Positions 42,388-51,478 of a DNA stretch of 64,000 bases are shown here, piece by piece (within the stretch, counting starts at the first letter, position 1; each line of letters starts with the position of its first letter). A model generated the notes under the pieces. The model had not been told where the DNA came from. It did no database searches and saw nothing but the letters and a program-made list of their open reading frames with translations. The stretch is from Paenibacillus faecis (GTDB lineage Bacteria; Bacillota; Bacilli; Paenibacillales; Paenibacillaceae): positions 372,001 through 436,000 of the forward strand of contig NZ_VSDO01000001.1 of NCBI RefSeq assembly GCF_008084145.1. The letters run 5' to 3'. A program made the position numbers and the translations under genes.

Positions 42388-43305
42388 ATGAAGCTGGACC
42401 GGATGTTTGGAATTACGATGGAGTTGATGACCCGCAACCGGGTGACCGCGGCCGAATTGGCCGCGAGGTTTGAAGTGTCGGTACGAACGATTTACCGGGA
42501 TATCGATTTGATCAATCAGGCGGGCATCCCCATTGTTTCTTACACGGGAACGGATGGCGGTTTTGAACTGATGGACGGTTTCTTTTTGACACGGCAGCAC
42601 TTCTCGATCGACGACTTTTCGGTGATCTATAGCCTTTTGAAAGGCCTGGAAGCCGCTCTAGGAGGCAGTTATACTACACTGGCACGCAAATTGACCAGTT
42701 TGCAGCCCGCTTTGAAGAATGGAGGGGACGACCGCCACAACATCATATTGGAATGGAGTACGAACGATAGCGAAAAGACCGTGGTGCAGCAGCTTCTCCC
42801 GGCGATCCGGCAAAACTTACGGATCTCATTCTCCTATGTGACCGCCTTGGGAACGGAAACCGCTAGAACGGTTGAACCGCTTCAGCTGTTTTGGGAACAG
42901 GGAGCTTGGTACTTAAAGGGATTCTGCCAACTGCGGAGGGCCAATCGGTTGTTCCGGATCTCCAGAATCTCCGGGTTACAGGTGACTGAAGAGAAGTTTA
43001 CGGCGCGACACGAAAAGCCTGAGGAAGAGGAGAAAAACCGGCCCCAAGGCATGGAGGTCCATTTAAGGTTCACGCCCAGTGCCAGGCTGCGCGCGATGGA
43101 GCAGTTTCCGCGGGAATACGTAATGCGGGACGGCCATCTGGAAGTAAAAACGGTCTGCTACACGAAAGACTACGCCCTCTCGATCGTACTAAGCTACGGA
43201 ACCGAGGTGACGATCCTCTCGCCTGACAGCTTGAAAGAAGATTTGCTGCAAAAAATCAAAGAAATCGGTAGCTTATACTCAAATGTAGGAGGAATGGACG
43301 AATGA
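42388..43305 (+). CDS. YafY/DeoR-type transcriptional regulator with WYL domain
   Basis: 305 residues. N-terminal HTH_11 (TRNRVTAAELAARFEVSVRT, IYRDIDLINQAGIPI), then a WYL domain (LRISFSYVTALGTETARTVE, WYLKGFCQLRRANRLFRISR) and a C-terminal WCX-like extension. Such regulators sense small ligands or nucleic acid through the WYL domain. GAGGAG is 9-11 bases before ATG. Its stop overlaps the next gene (ATGA at 43302-43305), making the regulator part of its own target operon, probably controlled at the upstream dyad. Confidence 0.92.
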   Translation: MKLDRMFGITMELMTRNRVTAAELAARFEVSVRTIYRDIDLINQAGIPIVSYTGTDGGFELMDGFFLTRQHFSIDDFSVIYSLLKGLEAALGGSYTTLARKLTSLQPALKNGGDDRHNIILEWSTNDSEKTVVQQLLPAIRQNLRISFSYVTALGTETARTVEPLQLFWEQGAWYLKGFCQLRRANRLFRISRISGLQVTEEKFTARHEKPEEEEKNRPQGMEVHLRFTPSARLRAMEQFPREYVMRDGHLEVKTVCYTKDYALSIVLSYGTEVTILSPDSLKEDLLQKIKEIGSLYSNVGGMDE

Positions 43306-44126
43306 CGATTTTGGTAACCGGTGCGACCGGAACGGTCGGACAACATGTCGTAAAGCAGCTTGCGGAAAAAGGGGTTCGCGTCAAGGCGCTGTCCCGGAAT
43401 CCCGAGGCGGCGAACTTTCCCGCGGGGGTTGAAGGGGTGGCCGGGGATTTGAACAACCCGGAGACGTTGGGATTGGCGCTTGACGGGGTAAGCGGAATGT
43501 TTCTGATTACTTCCAGCGATGCGGCGGGCGCTTGGCTTCAAACTTCGCCGGAAGTGATCGCTTTGGCGGAACGCTCTGGCGTGAAACGTGTCGTGGTGCT
43601 GGTAGGCTACGAAGAGGGGCCTGTCGAAGCGGCGCTCCAGGCCAGCTCCATGGAATGGACGCTCCTGAAGCCGGGGGAATTCATGGCCAATATCCTGGTG
43701 GATTGGGCGGATTCCATCCGCGGCGAGCACACCGTCCGGGAAGTGTTCGGAGATGCGCCGAGCTCCCGGATCCACGAAGCGGATATCGCCGCTGTCGCTG
43801 TGACGTCTCTGCTTGAGGATGGTCACCACCGCCAAAGCTATATGCTCACCGGTCCGGAAACGCTGACGCGCCGGGAAGCCGTGAGGATCATTGGCGAAGG
43901 GATCGGCCGGGAGCTGCGTTTCGTGGAATTGACGGAAGAAGAAGCGCGACAAAATTGGAAGACCCAGGGGTACAGCGACGAGGACATCGAATTTTTTATC
44001 CTAATGGGAAAAAATCCGCCCGCCATCGGGCACACCGTCCTCCCCACCGTCGAACAAGTCACGGGACGGCCGGCCAGGACGTTGGCCGAATGGGTGGCTG
44101 AACATAAAGCCATGCTTATATCCTAA
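43302..44126 (+). CDS. NmrA-like NAD(P)-binding oxidoreductase
   Basis: 274 residues. N-terminal VTGATGTVGQHVVKQLAEKG is the GxxGxxG dinucleotide motif of atypical SDR proteins; no YxxxK catalytic pair is obvious, as in NmrA/quinone-reductase-2-like proteins. The C-terminal half (GPETLTRREAVRIIGEGIGR) is typical for the group. Likely a redox sensor or quinone/flavin reductase; substrate unknown. Coupled to the regulator by a 4-base overlap and followed after 19 bases by the ABC exporter. Confidence 0.88.
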   Translation: MTILVTGATGTVGQHVVKQLAEKGVRVKALSRNPEAANFPAGVEGVAGDLNNPETLGLALDGVSGMFLITSSDAAGAWLQTSPEVIALAERSGVKRVVVLVGYEEGPVEAALQASSMEWTLLKPGEFMANILVDWADSIRGEHTVREVFGDAPSSRIHEADIAAVAVTSLLEDGHHRQSYMLTGPETLTRREAVRIIGEGIGRELRFVELTEEEARQNWKTQGYSDEDIEFFILMGKNPPAIGHTVLPTVEQVTGRPARTLAEWVAEHKAMLIS

Positions 44127-44145
44127 GGAAGGGAGACATGATGAA

Positions 44146-45123
44146 ATGTCCTATGCCATCCAAGTTCAGGGGCTTCGGAAATCCTTTCGCGGCCAGGAGG
44201 CGGTGAAAGGAATCGAATTTGAGGTACGAAAGGGAGAGCTGCTGGCCCTGCTGGGACCGAACGGCGCCGGCAAAACCACGACGATCCATATGCTCTCCAC
44301 CTTGCTCCCGCCCGATAGCGGGAGCGCCTGGATCGCCGGCTTCGATGTGGTGAAACAACCGAAGGAAGTGCGGGCGAGGATCAGCCTCACCGGGCAATTC
44401 GCCGCTTTGGATGAGGGGCTGACAGGTCTGCAAAACCTGCGGATGATCGCCCGGCTGCATGGATATCCGGCCAAGGAGGCTCGTGAAATCGCCGGGCATT
44501 TGCTGGAATCCTTCGGCTTGACGGAAGCGGGGAACCGGATCGTACAGGGCTATTCCGGCGGAATGCGCAGGCGGCTGGATATCGCCGCCGGGATCGTGTC
44601 TCGGCCGGAAATCCTGTTTCTCGACGAGCCCACCACCGGGTTGGATCCAAGGAGCCGGCAGGGCGTCTGGGAGACGGTCCGCCTGCTGCTTGCCCAAGGG
44701 ACGACCATCCTTCTAACGACACAGGATTTGGAGGAGGCCGATCAACTGGCCGATCGGATTGCGCTCATGGATCAAGGGACGATGATCGCCAAGGGAACGT
44801 CCCGCGAGCTCAAAACCTGGCTAGGCGGAAAAACACTGGAGCTGATTTTGACCGAACCGGCGGATCCCGTGCTGCTCACTCGGCTGCTGGCCGATTCTTC
44901 CGGGAGATCGAACATCCGGAGCGACGAGCGGCTCGTTTATCGTATTCCCGTGGATAACGCTGCGCACGCCGGCCAGCTGGTCCAATCGCTTTTGGAAACA
45001 CCGATCGGGATTGAATCCTTCTCTTTGAAGGAACCTACGTTAGACGAAGTGTTCCTGGCGTTGACCCGCGATTCCCGGGACGGCGCTGTAACCAAGCGGG
45101 ATTCAGGGAGGTCGCCGCAATGA
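44146..45123 (+). CDS. ABC transporter ATP-binding protein, DrrA type
   Basis: 325 residues. Walker A GPNGAGKTT, signature YSGGMRRRLDIAAG, Walker B ILFLDEPTTGLD, and LTTQDLEEADQLADRI; plus the C-terminal extension of DrrA-type drug exporters. AAGGAAGGGAG precedes the ATG. It ends in an ATGA overlap with the permease gene. Expected to energise export of an antibiotic or lipid; the substrate is not shown. Confidence 0.93.
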   Translation: MSYAIQVQGLRKSFRGQEAVKGIEFEVRKGELLALLGPNGAGKTTTIHMLSTLLPPDSGSAWIAGFDVVKQPKEVRARISLTGQFAALDEGLTGLQNLRMIARLHGYPAKEAREIAGHLLESFGLTEAGNRIVQGYSGGMRRRLDIAAGIVSRPEILFLDEPTTGLDPRSRQGVWETVRLLLAQGTTILLTTQDLEEADQLADRIALMDQGTMIAKGTSRELKTWLGGKTLELILTEPADPVLLTRLLADSSGRSNIRSDERLVYRIPVDNAAHAGQLVQSLLETPIGIESFSLKEPTLDEVFLALTRDSRDGAVTKRDSGRSPQ

Positions 45124-45944
45124 ATACCAACGGAATGGGGAGTCCGCCGTTGTCAGCCGAAAACCGGAGAAAAGCCGGTCCGACGGCCTTCAACTCGGTC
45201 CGGGTTTTTATTTGGAGAACATGGCAGAATACGAAAAACAACGGCTTTGGCTTCATCATGGACGCGGTCCTCTCCCCGGTTCTGATGCTGCTTATCTTCA
45301 CCTATTTGTTCGGCGGGGCGATTGCCGGTTCCACGGGCGCGTACATTCCTTACTTGCTGCCGGGAATCCTGGTGCTCACGGTCTCCCCTATGACCGTATA
45401 CAGCGGAACTACACTGTGCCAGGATATCTCCAAAGGAGTATACCACCGGTTCCGCACCATGCCTTTCTGGCAGCCATCCGCCGTGTTGGGGCCGTTGGTT
45501 ACCGACGCCGTCCGCTATTTGATCGCCCTCGTGGTGATTCTCGCGGCAGGCCGGCTCCTGGGTTTTCGCCCTGCCGGCGGAATCCGGGGAGCGGCGTTGG
45601 CTCTGCTGCTAACGGCGCTGTTCGCTTTTGCCGTTAGCTGGATCTTCTCCATGATCGGCGTGGTAGCGAAGCGCCCCGAAACCGTCTCGGGCACCAGTAT
45701 GATGATTTTGTATCCGCTGATGTTTGCCAGCAACAGCCTGGTCGATCCCGGTACGATGCCCGGATGGATCGGGCGCCTGGTCGAGCTGAACCCTATCAGT
45801 GTAGTGGTTACCGCCGTACGGGGACTTATGGAAGGAACGACCGGCGGCGGGGAGATTGCTGCCGGTCTGGGCGTCTGCCTTGTGTTAATCGCGGTGTTCG
45901 CCCCTTTGACGTTTTACTTTTATGTGACGAAACCGCTTCGCTAA
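45120..45944 (+). CDS. ABC-2 type transporter permease, DrrB type
   Basis: 274 residues with six predicted membrane helices after an amphipathic N terminus. Contains PVLMLLIFTYLFGGAI, YLLPGILVLTVSPMT and MILYPLMFASNSLVDPGTMP, the pattern of DrrB/ABC2_membrane permeases. With the preceding ATPase it forms a multidrug or daunorubicin-type exporter. Last gene of the four-gene + strand operon; a hairpin (45952-45973) follows and may terminate it. Confidence 0.93.
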   Translation: MNTNGMGSPPLSAENRRKAGPTAFNSVRVFIWRTWQNTKNNGFGFIMDAVLSPVLMLLIFTYLFGGAIAGSTGAYIPYLLPGILVLTVSPMTVYSGTTLCQDISKGVYHRFRTMPFWQPSAVLGPLVTDAVRYLIALVVILAAGRLLGFRPAGGIRGAALALLLTALFAFAVSWIFSMIGVVAKRPETVSGTSMMILYPLMFASNSLVDPGTMPGWIGRLVELNPISVVVTAVRGLMEGTTGGGEIAAGLGVCLVLIAVFAPLTFYFYVTKPLR

Positions 45945-45951
45945 ACATCAT

Positions 45952-46079
45952 AACCACCGTCAAACGGGTGGTTTGCTCTAAGGCTATTAGCCTTTATAAC
46001 CGGCTAGCGTCTAAAGGCGCTAGCTTCACTTCGTTGAAGCTACTATGCCGCTGCCGCTTTTGCCTACCCCTGAAGGGGT
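45952..46079. repeat. Cluster of five consecutive hairpins, possible IS200/IS605-type palindromic element
   Basis: AACCACC/GGTGGTT (45952-45973), AAGGCT/AGCCTT (45980-45994), GCTAGCG/CGCTAGC (46003-46024), TAGCTTCA/TGAAGCTA (46021-46042) and ACCCCT/AGGGGT (46066-46079). Five perfect stems in 128 bases, with no reading frame. This resembles the hairpin-rich ends of IS200/IS605 elements or derived non-autonomous palindromic elements; no TnpA or TnpB is present. The rest of the gap to 46213 shows nothing else. Confidence 0.5.
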
Positions 46080-46213
46080 GCGTTTATTACTAGTCCCCCT
46101 TCAGACCACCTTGATAATATGGAGTAGCTTGAACACTCGTATGATAACGACCCCATCATGTGGTTTTTGTTTCGCACGCTTCGCGAGTTCCACTGGCTAA
46201 AGCCCCAAATAAA

Positions 46214-46249
46214 AGGCCGGGGCGGGATACACCACCCCAACCCCGGCCT
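46214..46249 (-). terminator. Terminator of the minus-strand run beginning at 46279
   Basis: AGGCCGGGG and CCCCGGCCT pair around an 18-base loop; on the minus strand TTTTATTTG follows. Lies 30 bases after the stop of the gene at 46279-46686. Confidence 0.8.
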
Positions 46250-46278
46250 GCCCTTCTTAACTTTACTGTCCTCGCCGG

Positions 46279-46686
46279 TTAGATCCGCTCTTCATCGTCA
46301 CGGTACTCTTTTAACTCGACAAACTCAAATCCCGACGCTTGCAGGAAGTCCCGCAGATACGCCTCCTGCTTGTCCAAAGGGACGTGATAGGGGCCCGAAA
46401 CATCCTTTAAGTTTGCGAACAGCACCCAACCGACGCCTGGATGGGGAAATTTAACTTTCCCCTCCGCATCCCGGTTCGGATAAATTTCGACATACACCTG
46501 CATCTCTTTGTTCAAATTCCAGTAGAAATGCCGATAGACATATGGAAGCCTCGCTTCCAGCATCCCTTTGTTTTTGGACTTGGAGAACGTCCGGTTCAAA
46601 GGCTTCAGAAATCCCAAGAGCGCGTTGATCAGTTTCTTCTCGTCTTTAGCCTCGCACAAAAAGCCGTACTCCAGCATTTTCCCCAT
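46279..46686 (-). CDS. Hypothetical protein
   Basis: 135 residues from ATG 46686 (GGGGAG 9 bases before; the longer frame to 46821 overlaps the next gene and is rejected). Sequence has a repeated-looking pattern of charged residues; RLPYVYRHFYWNLNKEMQVY and FPHPGVGWVLFANLKDVSGP stand out. No family recognised. Soluble, cytoplasmic by appearance. Confidence 0.65.
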   Translation of the reverse strand: MGKMLEYGFLCEAKDEKKLINALLGFLKPLNRTFSKSKNKGMLEARLPYVYRHFYWNLNKEMQVYVEIYPNRDAEGKVKFPHPGVGWVLFANLKDVSGPYHVPLDKQEAYLRDFLQASGFEFVELKEYRDDEERI

Positions 46687-46711
46687 TTTTCTTATCTCCC
46701 CGGTACCCTTT

Positions 46712-47182
46712 TTATTTCGATTTGTACTCCACCAGCTTCTTTTCCACGTAACTCCAGGCGTCCTCCAGGCTGCGGAACACCCAGCCCGTTTCCTCGATCC
46801 CTTTGGGACTATACAGCCCAAGCAGCAAAGTTCTTATTGCTTCCTCGCATCTTTCGCTAACGACCATAGCTTTGGGGAAAGGGAGGTCGGCATACTTATC
46901 CACCCCCATATCAAAGACATAATCCATCATATCCCCCCACTCATAATCAAGATCGCTCAAATCGAGGATAAGCGCGTCCGGGTCCCAAGCTTCCAACGCC
47001 GCTTCCCCCATGGCGCGCATATAGGTGGCGTCGCTATTCCCGCCCGAACCGAACCCGTAGCTGCCGATAAATTTCAAAATCATCACTCTACGGTATTCCA
47101 CGGCCGCCGACTTTCCGATATGTATTTCATAATCGATTTGACTTAAATCCTCCAGCCTTACTCGGGTTGTCTCTAGGTTCAT
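46712..47182 (-). CDS. Hypothetical protein, STAS-like pattern
   Basis: 156 residues from ATG 47182 (GGAGAG 6-7 bases before). Alternating beta/alpha pattern with DALILDLSDLDYEWGDMMDY and PFPKAMVVSERCEE, reminiscent of small alpha/beta STAS-type domains, but I cannot assign it. 32 bases from the GNAT gene upstream and 25 bases from the next. Confidence 0.6.
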   Translation of the reverse strand: MNLETTRVRLEDLSQIDYEIHIGKSAAVEYRRVMILKFIGSYGFGSGGNSDATYMRAMGEAALEAWDPDALILDLSDLDYEWGDMMDYVFDMGVDKYADLPFPKAMVVSERCEEAIRTLLLGLYSPKGIEETGWVFRSLEDAWSYVEKKLVEYKSK

Positions 47183-47214
47183 CGTTGCTCTCTCCTCTCC
47201 GGGTATTAACAGCT

Positions 47215-48009
47215 TTACAGCTTTGTCCAGGTCGCCCGGGTGTACCCGATTTTCATCCCTGCCCGCTCCATGTTGCGGTGGCTGGTGGAGCTGTATGCGC
47301 ATTGCCCCACAACCCATTGGCAGCCGTTTCGGTATGCCTCATCGATTCGCTTCAAAAGCAGATTCCGCTGCAGCCCCTTGTTCCGGTATTCCGGAAGGGT
47401 GGCGGCAAACGTAAGCGACGCTGCGTCCTCCTGCATATACATCACGGCTACCGAGGCGGGAATTTTGTTGTACAGAGCGATATAAAAACGCCATCCCGGA
47501 CGCATAAACAGCACCTCATTATTGGCGGCAACGGAGGTCTTTCCCTCTATGGAAAGACCGGTCCCCAGACAATGGATTTCCGCATACGTATCCATCTCTT
47601 CGGGGCGAAGCTCGCGGATCTCCACCTCTGCTACGTGGTCGGGTTCCGTTTTCCGAGCTTCGCAGTATAGGGAGGTGTGGAAGCCGGACTGATAAAAACC
47701 GGCATAAGCCAAATCCTTCAGGACCGCCGGATGGACCTTTCCGGGCGTAATCTGAATTTCGAAATTTCTGTCTCTTTCCCGGTAAAAAGCGATAATCTCC
47801 TCGACGTTCTCCTCCTCGATCTTCCCTTTGACATTATTGAATAACCCCCAAGGCATTGTCCGGCTGTAAAAAGCGGTGGCCGATCCAAACCGTTTGACTT
47901 CAACTCCTTCGGGATTCCCCTCACGGGCTCGAATCGCCTCCATGCGGTCCGTCATATAATCCATTTCGGATTGCTCTATCAACTCCGCTAACGCCTGGCT
48001 TATGATCAT
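47215..48009 (-). CDS. GNAT family N-acetyltransferase
   Basis: 264 residues. The C-terminal half holds the GNAT core (LTFAATLPEYRNKGLQRNLL; LKRIDEAYRNGCQWVVGQCA; SHRNMERAGMKIGYTRATW). The N-terminal half is a second, weakly related region (FYRERDRNFEIQITP), so it is a double-domain type. Substrate unknown. ATG start at 48009. Confidence 0.82.
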   Translation of the reverse strand: MIISQALAELIEQSEMDYMTDRMEAIRAREGNPEGVEVKRFGSATAFYSRTMPWGLFNNVKGKIEEENVEEIIAFYRERDRNFEIQITPGKVHPAVLKDLAYAGFYQSGFHTSLYCEARKTEPDHVAEVEIRELRPEEMDTYAEIHCLGTGLSIEGKTSVAANNEVLFMRPGWRFYIALYNKIPASVAVMYMQEDAASLTFAATLPEYRNKGLQRNLLLKRIDEAYRNGCQWVVGQCAYSSTSHRNMERAGMKIGYTRATWTKL

Positions 48010-48036
48010 TGCGAGGGCTCCCTTCCTTATAAGTGC

Positions 48037-48999
48037 TTAGGTTCGGCGGCTAAATGTCATGATCCCCTTCTTCGTGATCACATGTCCCTCCGGTAGACAG
48101 GTGGTACCCGGGTGGTTTTTGCAGCGATCATAAAGTTCTTTCAGATCGATTTGAAAATCGCTCCTGGGCTTTTTGGGTTCGGGAATTCCCCAATTTTCCA
48201 TACATTCGAGAATCAGGCTCTGCGTTTCGGGATAGCGAGAGGCTGTATCCAGGAGACACCCCACTGCGCCGAGCCTTGTATCTTCGTCGATCTTTTTCTT
48301 CAGCTTCGCAACACATTTGGTGACAAGATGCCAAAGCCATATCCTGCTCGTTCTATCGGTCCCCGGGATCGTTGAATCGAAAAATCCCTGGCGCACGGCC
48401 GCCCAGAGGGCTAATATACTATTTTGCGCCAAGGCCGGGGTCTTGTAGTTATGGAGCGACGTTAACAACGAATTCAGGCGACCGGAAATATCGATTCCCC
48501 GTTCGGCTAATGCCCACCAGATATGACATATTAATTCTTGGATTAGCGGATCTCTGATGTAAAAGTCGGTAAGCAGGAATTCAGCGGCCTCCCGCGTCAA
48601 TGGAACATCCGACATGAGCAAATGGTCCATTAGAGCAGCCGCCCGATATTGAACATATTCTTCCGCCCTCGACTTATCGGATGCCCTTTTATCGATATAC
48701 AAAAGCCTTGCCACCGGGGTTACATAGGGCTCGGGGTTTTCCGTTGCGCTTAGAGTTTCGTGCGCCAGCTCCAACAAATCCGCGGTGAGATCAGGGTCCT
48801 CCAAGGCCGTAAAAAATCCCTTCTCCCCCTGCTCACTGCCTGCGCAGGTAAAGCGGTTTGCAATCCAGGCCGCAGCTTCCGGCGCCGTGCCGAAGGAGCC
48901 AATCTCGTCAATGATTCCCCCCTTTACCGCCTCTCTCCCGTCGCGGTCCGTTTCAGCAAATCGCTCCAGCTTTTCAAGTAATGTTAAATCCCTTGTCAT
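48037..48999 (-). CDS. Hypothetical helical-repeat protein
   Basis: 320 residues, almost entirely predicted alpha helix (LTLLEKLERFAETDRDGREA; VQYRAAALMDHLLMSDVPLT; LAQNSILALWAAVRQGFFD). The pattern of paired helices resembles ARM/HEAT-like scaffolds. No catalytic motif and no family recognised. Adjacent genes are also unassigned, suggesting an accessory locus. Confidence 0.6.
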   Translation of the reverse strand: MTRDLTLLEKLERFAETDRDGREAVKGGIIDEIGSFGTAPEAAAWIANRFTCAGSEQGEKGFFTALEDPDLTADLLELAHETLSATENPEPYVTPVARLLYIDKRASDKSRAEEYVQYRAAALMDHLLMSDVPLTREAAEFLLTDFYIRDPLIQELICHIWWALAERGIDISGRLNSLLTSLHNYKTPALAQNSILALWAAVRQGFFDSTIPGTDRTSRIWLWHLVTKCVAKLKKKIDEDTRLGAVGCLLDTASRYPETQSLILECMENWGIPEPKKPRSDFQIDLKELYDRCKNHPGTTCLPEGHVITKKGIMTFSRRT

Positions 49000-49030
49000 C
49001 GTCCGGTCGTTCTCCTCCAGTTACTGAATT

Positions 49031-49825
49031 TTAGACCCAAATCACCGGGTTTCCCGTCTGAATCGAAGCTTCAAACAGCTTTCTTAATACTCGAATTGCC
49101 CGAAGATCGGAACTTGTCAACCCCCGGTTCACAACCTGGAAAGATGCGGGATAATACAGTTCCTCGACCCCCCAGATTTTCTTGGAAATCGGAGACGTTG
49201 TTTCGCAGGTGCTTCCGGTATCCGAATCGCTAAAGCGCGCATTGAACCGCTGCCAGCCGCTTCGGTTCGTCTCGACCGTTTCTTGGGTAAAAGCTCTGGA
49301 CTGGAACAACACCCGTCCCTCCCGATCCTGCACGCAAAATCCTTCCGGGTTAAGCCGGTAAGTAATTTCATTACCCGCCGAATAAAACCACCTGTCCTCG
49401 CCAACGAGCGTCATCTGATATTCTTCCATCGAGCCCGATTCCAGCAGGAAAATGCCCTCCACCTCTCCCACCCGGCGCTCGAACTGCTCAAGCTCGGAGA
49501 GGGCCTTCCGCGATTCCTCGGCGGTGAAAGGCGAGCCCCATATGCGGCGTAAAAGCGGAAACCGCTCTTCTCCCAACCGCTCCAGCACGCCATAGTAGAC
49601 GTTCATTCCAGACGTATTCCCTACACGGTCCGAGTATATTTGCATATCCTCGTGGGTACACGCCTGTTCCTTCCATTCGTGAAACTGATAAAAGATTTCG
49701 TCTTCCACCGTGTCCGGCATTTCAATCCCGTCATCCGTCCACTCCAAGAGACTTAAATCAAAGGGGGCTGGCTTTACCTTGCCCTCTCTGAGACAATTGC
49801 AGTTCACAAAAGCATCCAATCCCAT
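49031..49825 (-). CDS. Hypothetical protein of the MGLDAFVNCNC group
   Basis: 264 residues from ATG 49825. The N terminus MGLDAFVNCNCLREGKVKPA is a recurrent opening of uncharacterised bacterial proteins, often found near toxin-immunity loci; the middle is acidic (LEQFERRVGEVEGIFLLESG) and the C terminus carries LTSSDLRAIRVLRKLFEASI. Function unknown. GGAG lies 12 bases before the ATG; a TTG at 49834 is possible. Confidence 0.65.
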   Translation of the reverse strand: MGLDAFVNCNCLREGKVKPAPFDLSLLEWTDDGIEMPDTVEDEIFYQFHEWKEQACTHEDMQIYSDRVGNTSGMNVYYGVLERLGEERFPLLRRIWGSPFTAEESRKALSELEQFERRVGEVEGIFLLESGSMEEYQMTLVGEDRWFYSAGNEITYRLNPEGFCVQDREGRVLFQSRAFTQETVETNRSGWQRFNARFSDSDTGSTCETTSPISKKIWGVEELYYPASFQVVNRGLTSSDLRAIRVLRKLFEASIQTGNPVIWV

Positions 49826-49840
49826 ATCCAGCAAGCTCTC

Positions 49841-50224
49841 CTAACTGTGGTCTTCAAGGATATATATCTTATTTCCGGAAAAGCGAAAGATTGACCTGCC
49901 CTCCAAATCAACTGTGTCCCCCGTCTTTAGGCCATTAGGGAGGTCTACGGCAAGTACACCTTTATAGTCAAGTTCGACTTCGGCTTCTTCGTCATTGATC
50001 TTTATTGCCTTGATCGCTTGACGCCGGCTCGAAAACACCCCTTTGGATTGCTCAGCCAATCGTTTAAATTCGTGGATCCCATGGGTCTCCACTTCCACAA
50101 CGCCTTTGGAATAATTTCTGAACACCACATCCTCATGCAGATGCCGGAGCATTCCCTCAATATCGAAGGCGTTATATGCGTTAACGTAGTTGTGAATACA
50201 TGCGATTTTCTCTTCCTTGGTCAT
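49841..50224 (-). CDS. SnoaL/NTF2-like family protein
   Basis: 127 residues with the compact cone fold pattern: helix-rich start (CIHNYVNAYNAFDIEGMLRH, then LHEDVVF) and four beta strands (AIKAIKINDEEAEVELDYKG, IFRFSGNKIYILED). This class includes small hydrolases, isomerases and binding proteins; the function cannot be read. ATG 50224 has GGAGGTG 6 bases upstream. Confidence 0.8.
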   Translation of the reverse strand: MTKEEKIACIHNYVNAYNAFDIEGMLRHLHEDVVFRNYSKGVVEVETHGIHEFKRLAEQSKGVFSSRRQAIKAIKINDEEAEVELDYKGVLAVDLPNGLKTGDTVDLEGRSIFRFSGNKIYILEDHS

Positions 50225-50238
50225 GGATAGCACCTCCG

Positions 50239-50544
50239 TTATGATTCGGTGATCAAATACAAGACTAAAGCGATAACCAGAAACGGGATTCCAATCAGGA
50301 ACAACAGATTTGCCGCCTTGTTTCGGAATGTTCTATCCTCCGCCGTCTCGATGCTCTCGTTGGCTCTGGAACGGTCTCCGCTGATGTAAGACCCGGTAAA
50401 AATCCCGGCCACCAGCCAGGCACCGATACCGATTCCACCCGTTACTTTTAAAGACATGCTCCAGGAGTCCAGTATCCCGAATCCCAGTGCGATAAGGAAA
50501 CCGAAGGCAGCAGCGAGAAGCAATGTGATTCTTATGTTTCTCAC
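50239..50544 (-). CDS. Small membrane protein
   Basis: 101 residues with three membrane helices (ITLLLAAAFGFLIALGFGIL; GGIGIGAWLVAGIFTGSYI; AANLLFLIGIPFLVIALVLY) and a cytoplasmic-type charged loop ISGDRSRANESIETAED. It resembles DUF5316-type proteins but I cannot confirm it. GGAGAGG lies 8-10 bases before the ATG. Confidence 0.65.
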   Translation of the reverse strand: MRNIRITLLLAAAFGFLIALGFGILDSWSMSLKVTGGIGIGAWLVAGIFTGSYISGDRSRANESIETAEDRTFRNKAANLLFLIGIPFLVIALVLYLITES

Positions 50545-50561
50545 GTTTTTTCTCCTCTCCC

Positions 50562-50927
50562 TTAGAGGTGGCTCAATTTTTCTACCGCCTCATGCTCGCT
50601 GGCCAGGAAAAAGATGTCTTTACCTTGGTTGCACTCGTAGATAAAATCGCGAAGACTCTTGCTGGAGTATGCGGAAAAGTCGCCCACGATGGCAATTTTC
50701 GTTTGATAGTTAATAAACTTTTGCAAAATCTCCCCGGCCAGTTTCGTTTTCAAATCAAAGAAAGTTTCCGTAATCGCCGTTTTATGAAGTACGATCCGAT
50801 GGCACCCGGTTTCATATTGGACGGTCGCTATCAAGTCCAAGGCCGATTGAACATCCGTGATCAGTTCTTCGCTGCTGTGAATTAGGGCTATATCCGCCCC
50901 GTTGTTTTGAACCGTTGTGATATTCAT
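50562..50927 (-). CDS. DUF4180 protein
   Basis: 121 residues; YETGCHRIVLHKTAITETFF, DLKTKLAGEILQKFINYQTK and FFLASEHEAVEKLS are the family hallmarks. Fold resembles a STAS/SpoIIAA-like alpha/beta domain. Function unknown, though the gene is common in accessory regions of Paenibacillus and Bacillus. AGGGGG lies close before the ATG. Confidence 0.85.
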   Translation of the reverse strand: MNITTVQNNGADIALIHSSEELITDVQSALDLIATVQYETGCHRIVLHKTAITETFFDLKTKLAGEILQKFINYQTKIAIVGDFSAYSSKSLRDFIYECNQGKDIFFLASEHEAVEKLSHL

Positions 50928-50966
50928 CCTATATCCCCCTTTTTACATATCATTTCGAAAAAATCG

Positions 50967-51464
50967 TCATACCGAGGTTTTTTCAAGGACCTCTTGAATC
51001 AAGGACTTTTGGGTATCCGGTAAACCTGCCGGCCAGGAGCCGACCTCACAGTAAAGAATGTCCGAGATCTCCGCACAGGGTCTAAACGTCCCGCCCCTTA
51101 CTTCGCCGCGAAAAATCAATTCCACACGGTCGGGATCCGTTTGATAAACCGCACGGTAAATCCCCGTAATCTCTACCGAAAGCCCGGTTTCTTCCTGGAT
51201 TTCACGCTTGAGTCCTTTCTCCGGAGCCTCCAACTCCATCCAGCCTCCGGGGATACCCCAAGGCTCTTCGCGATAAACATGGTTTAATAACAGAACCTGG
51301 CTCGACTCATTCGTAATGACCCCCAGAACCGCAACAAGAAATTTATCCTGGGCTTTGTAGACGATCCAGTTTTTTATTCCCTTAAAAGGCATGGCTGTGT
51401 ATAGACGCACCAGTAAGTCGCTGGGGAGCCGTTTTATCAATCTTTTTATCATCGTCCGCACCAA
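50967..51464 (-). CDS. NUDIX hydrolase
   Basis: Up to 165 residues. The Nudix box reads GGWMELEAPEKGLKREIQEE and then TGL, canonical. Two hydrophobic/basic N-terminal helices (RLIKRLPSDLLVRLY) precede the core. Start uncertain among TTG 51464, GTG 51461 and ATG 51452; none has a strong RBS. Substrate unknown. Confidence 0.85.
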   Translation of the reverse strand: MVRTMIKRLIKRLPSDLLVRLYTAMPFKGIKNWIVYKAQDKFLVAVLGVITNESSQVLLLNHVYREEPWGIPGGWMELEAPEKGLKREIQEETGLSVEITGIYRAVYQTDPDRVELIFRGEVRGGTFRPCAEISDILYCEVGSWPAGLPDTQKSLIQEVLEKTSV

Positions 51465-51478
51465 CTTCGCTTAGATTG

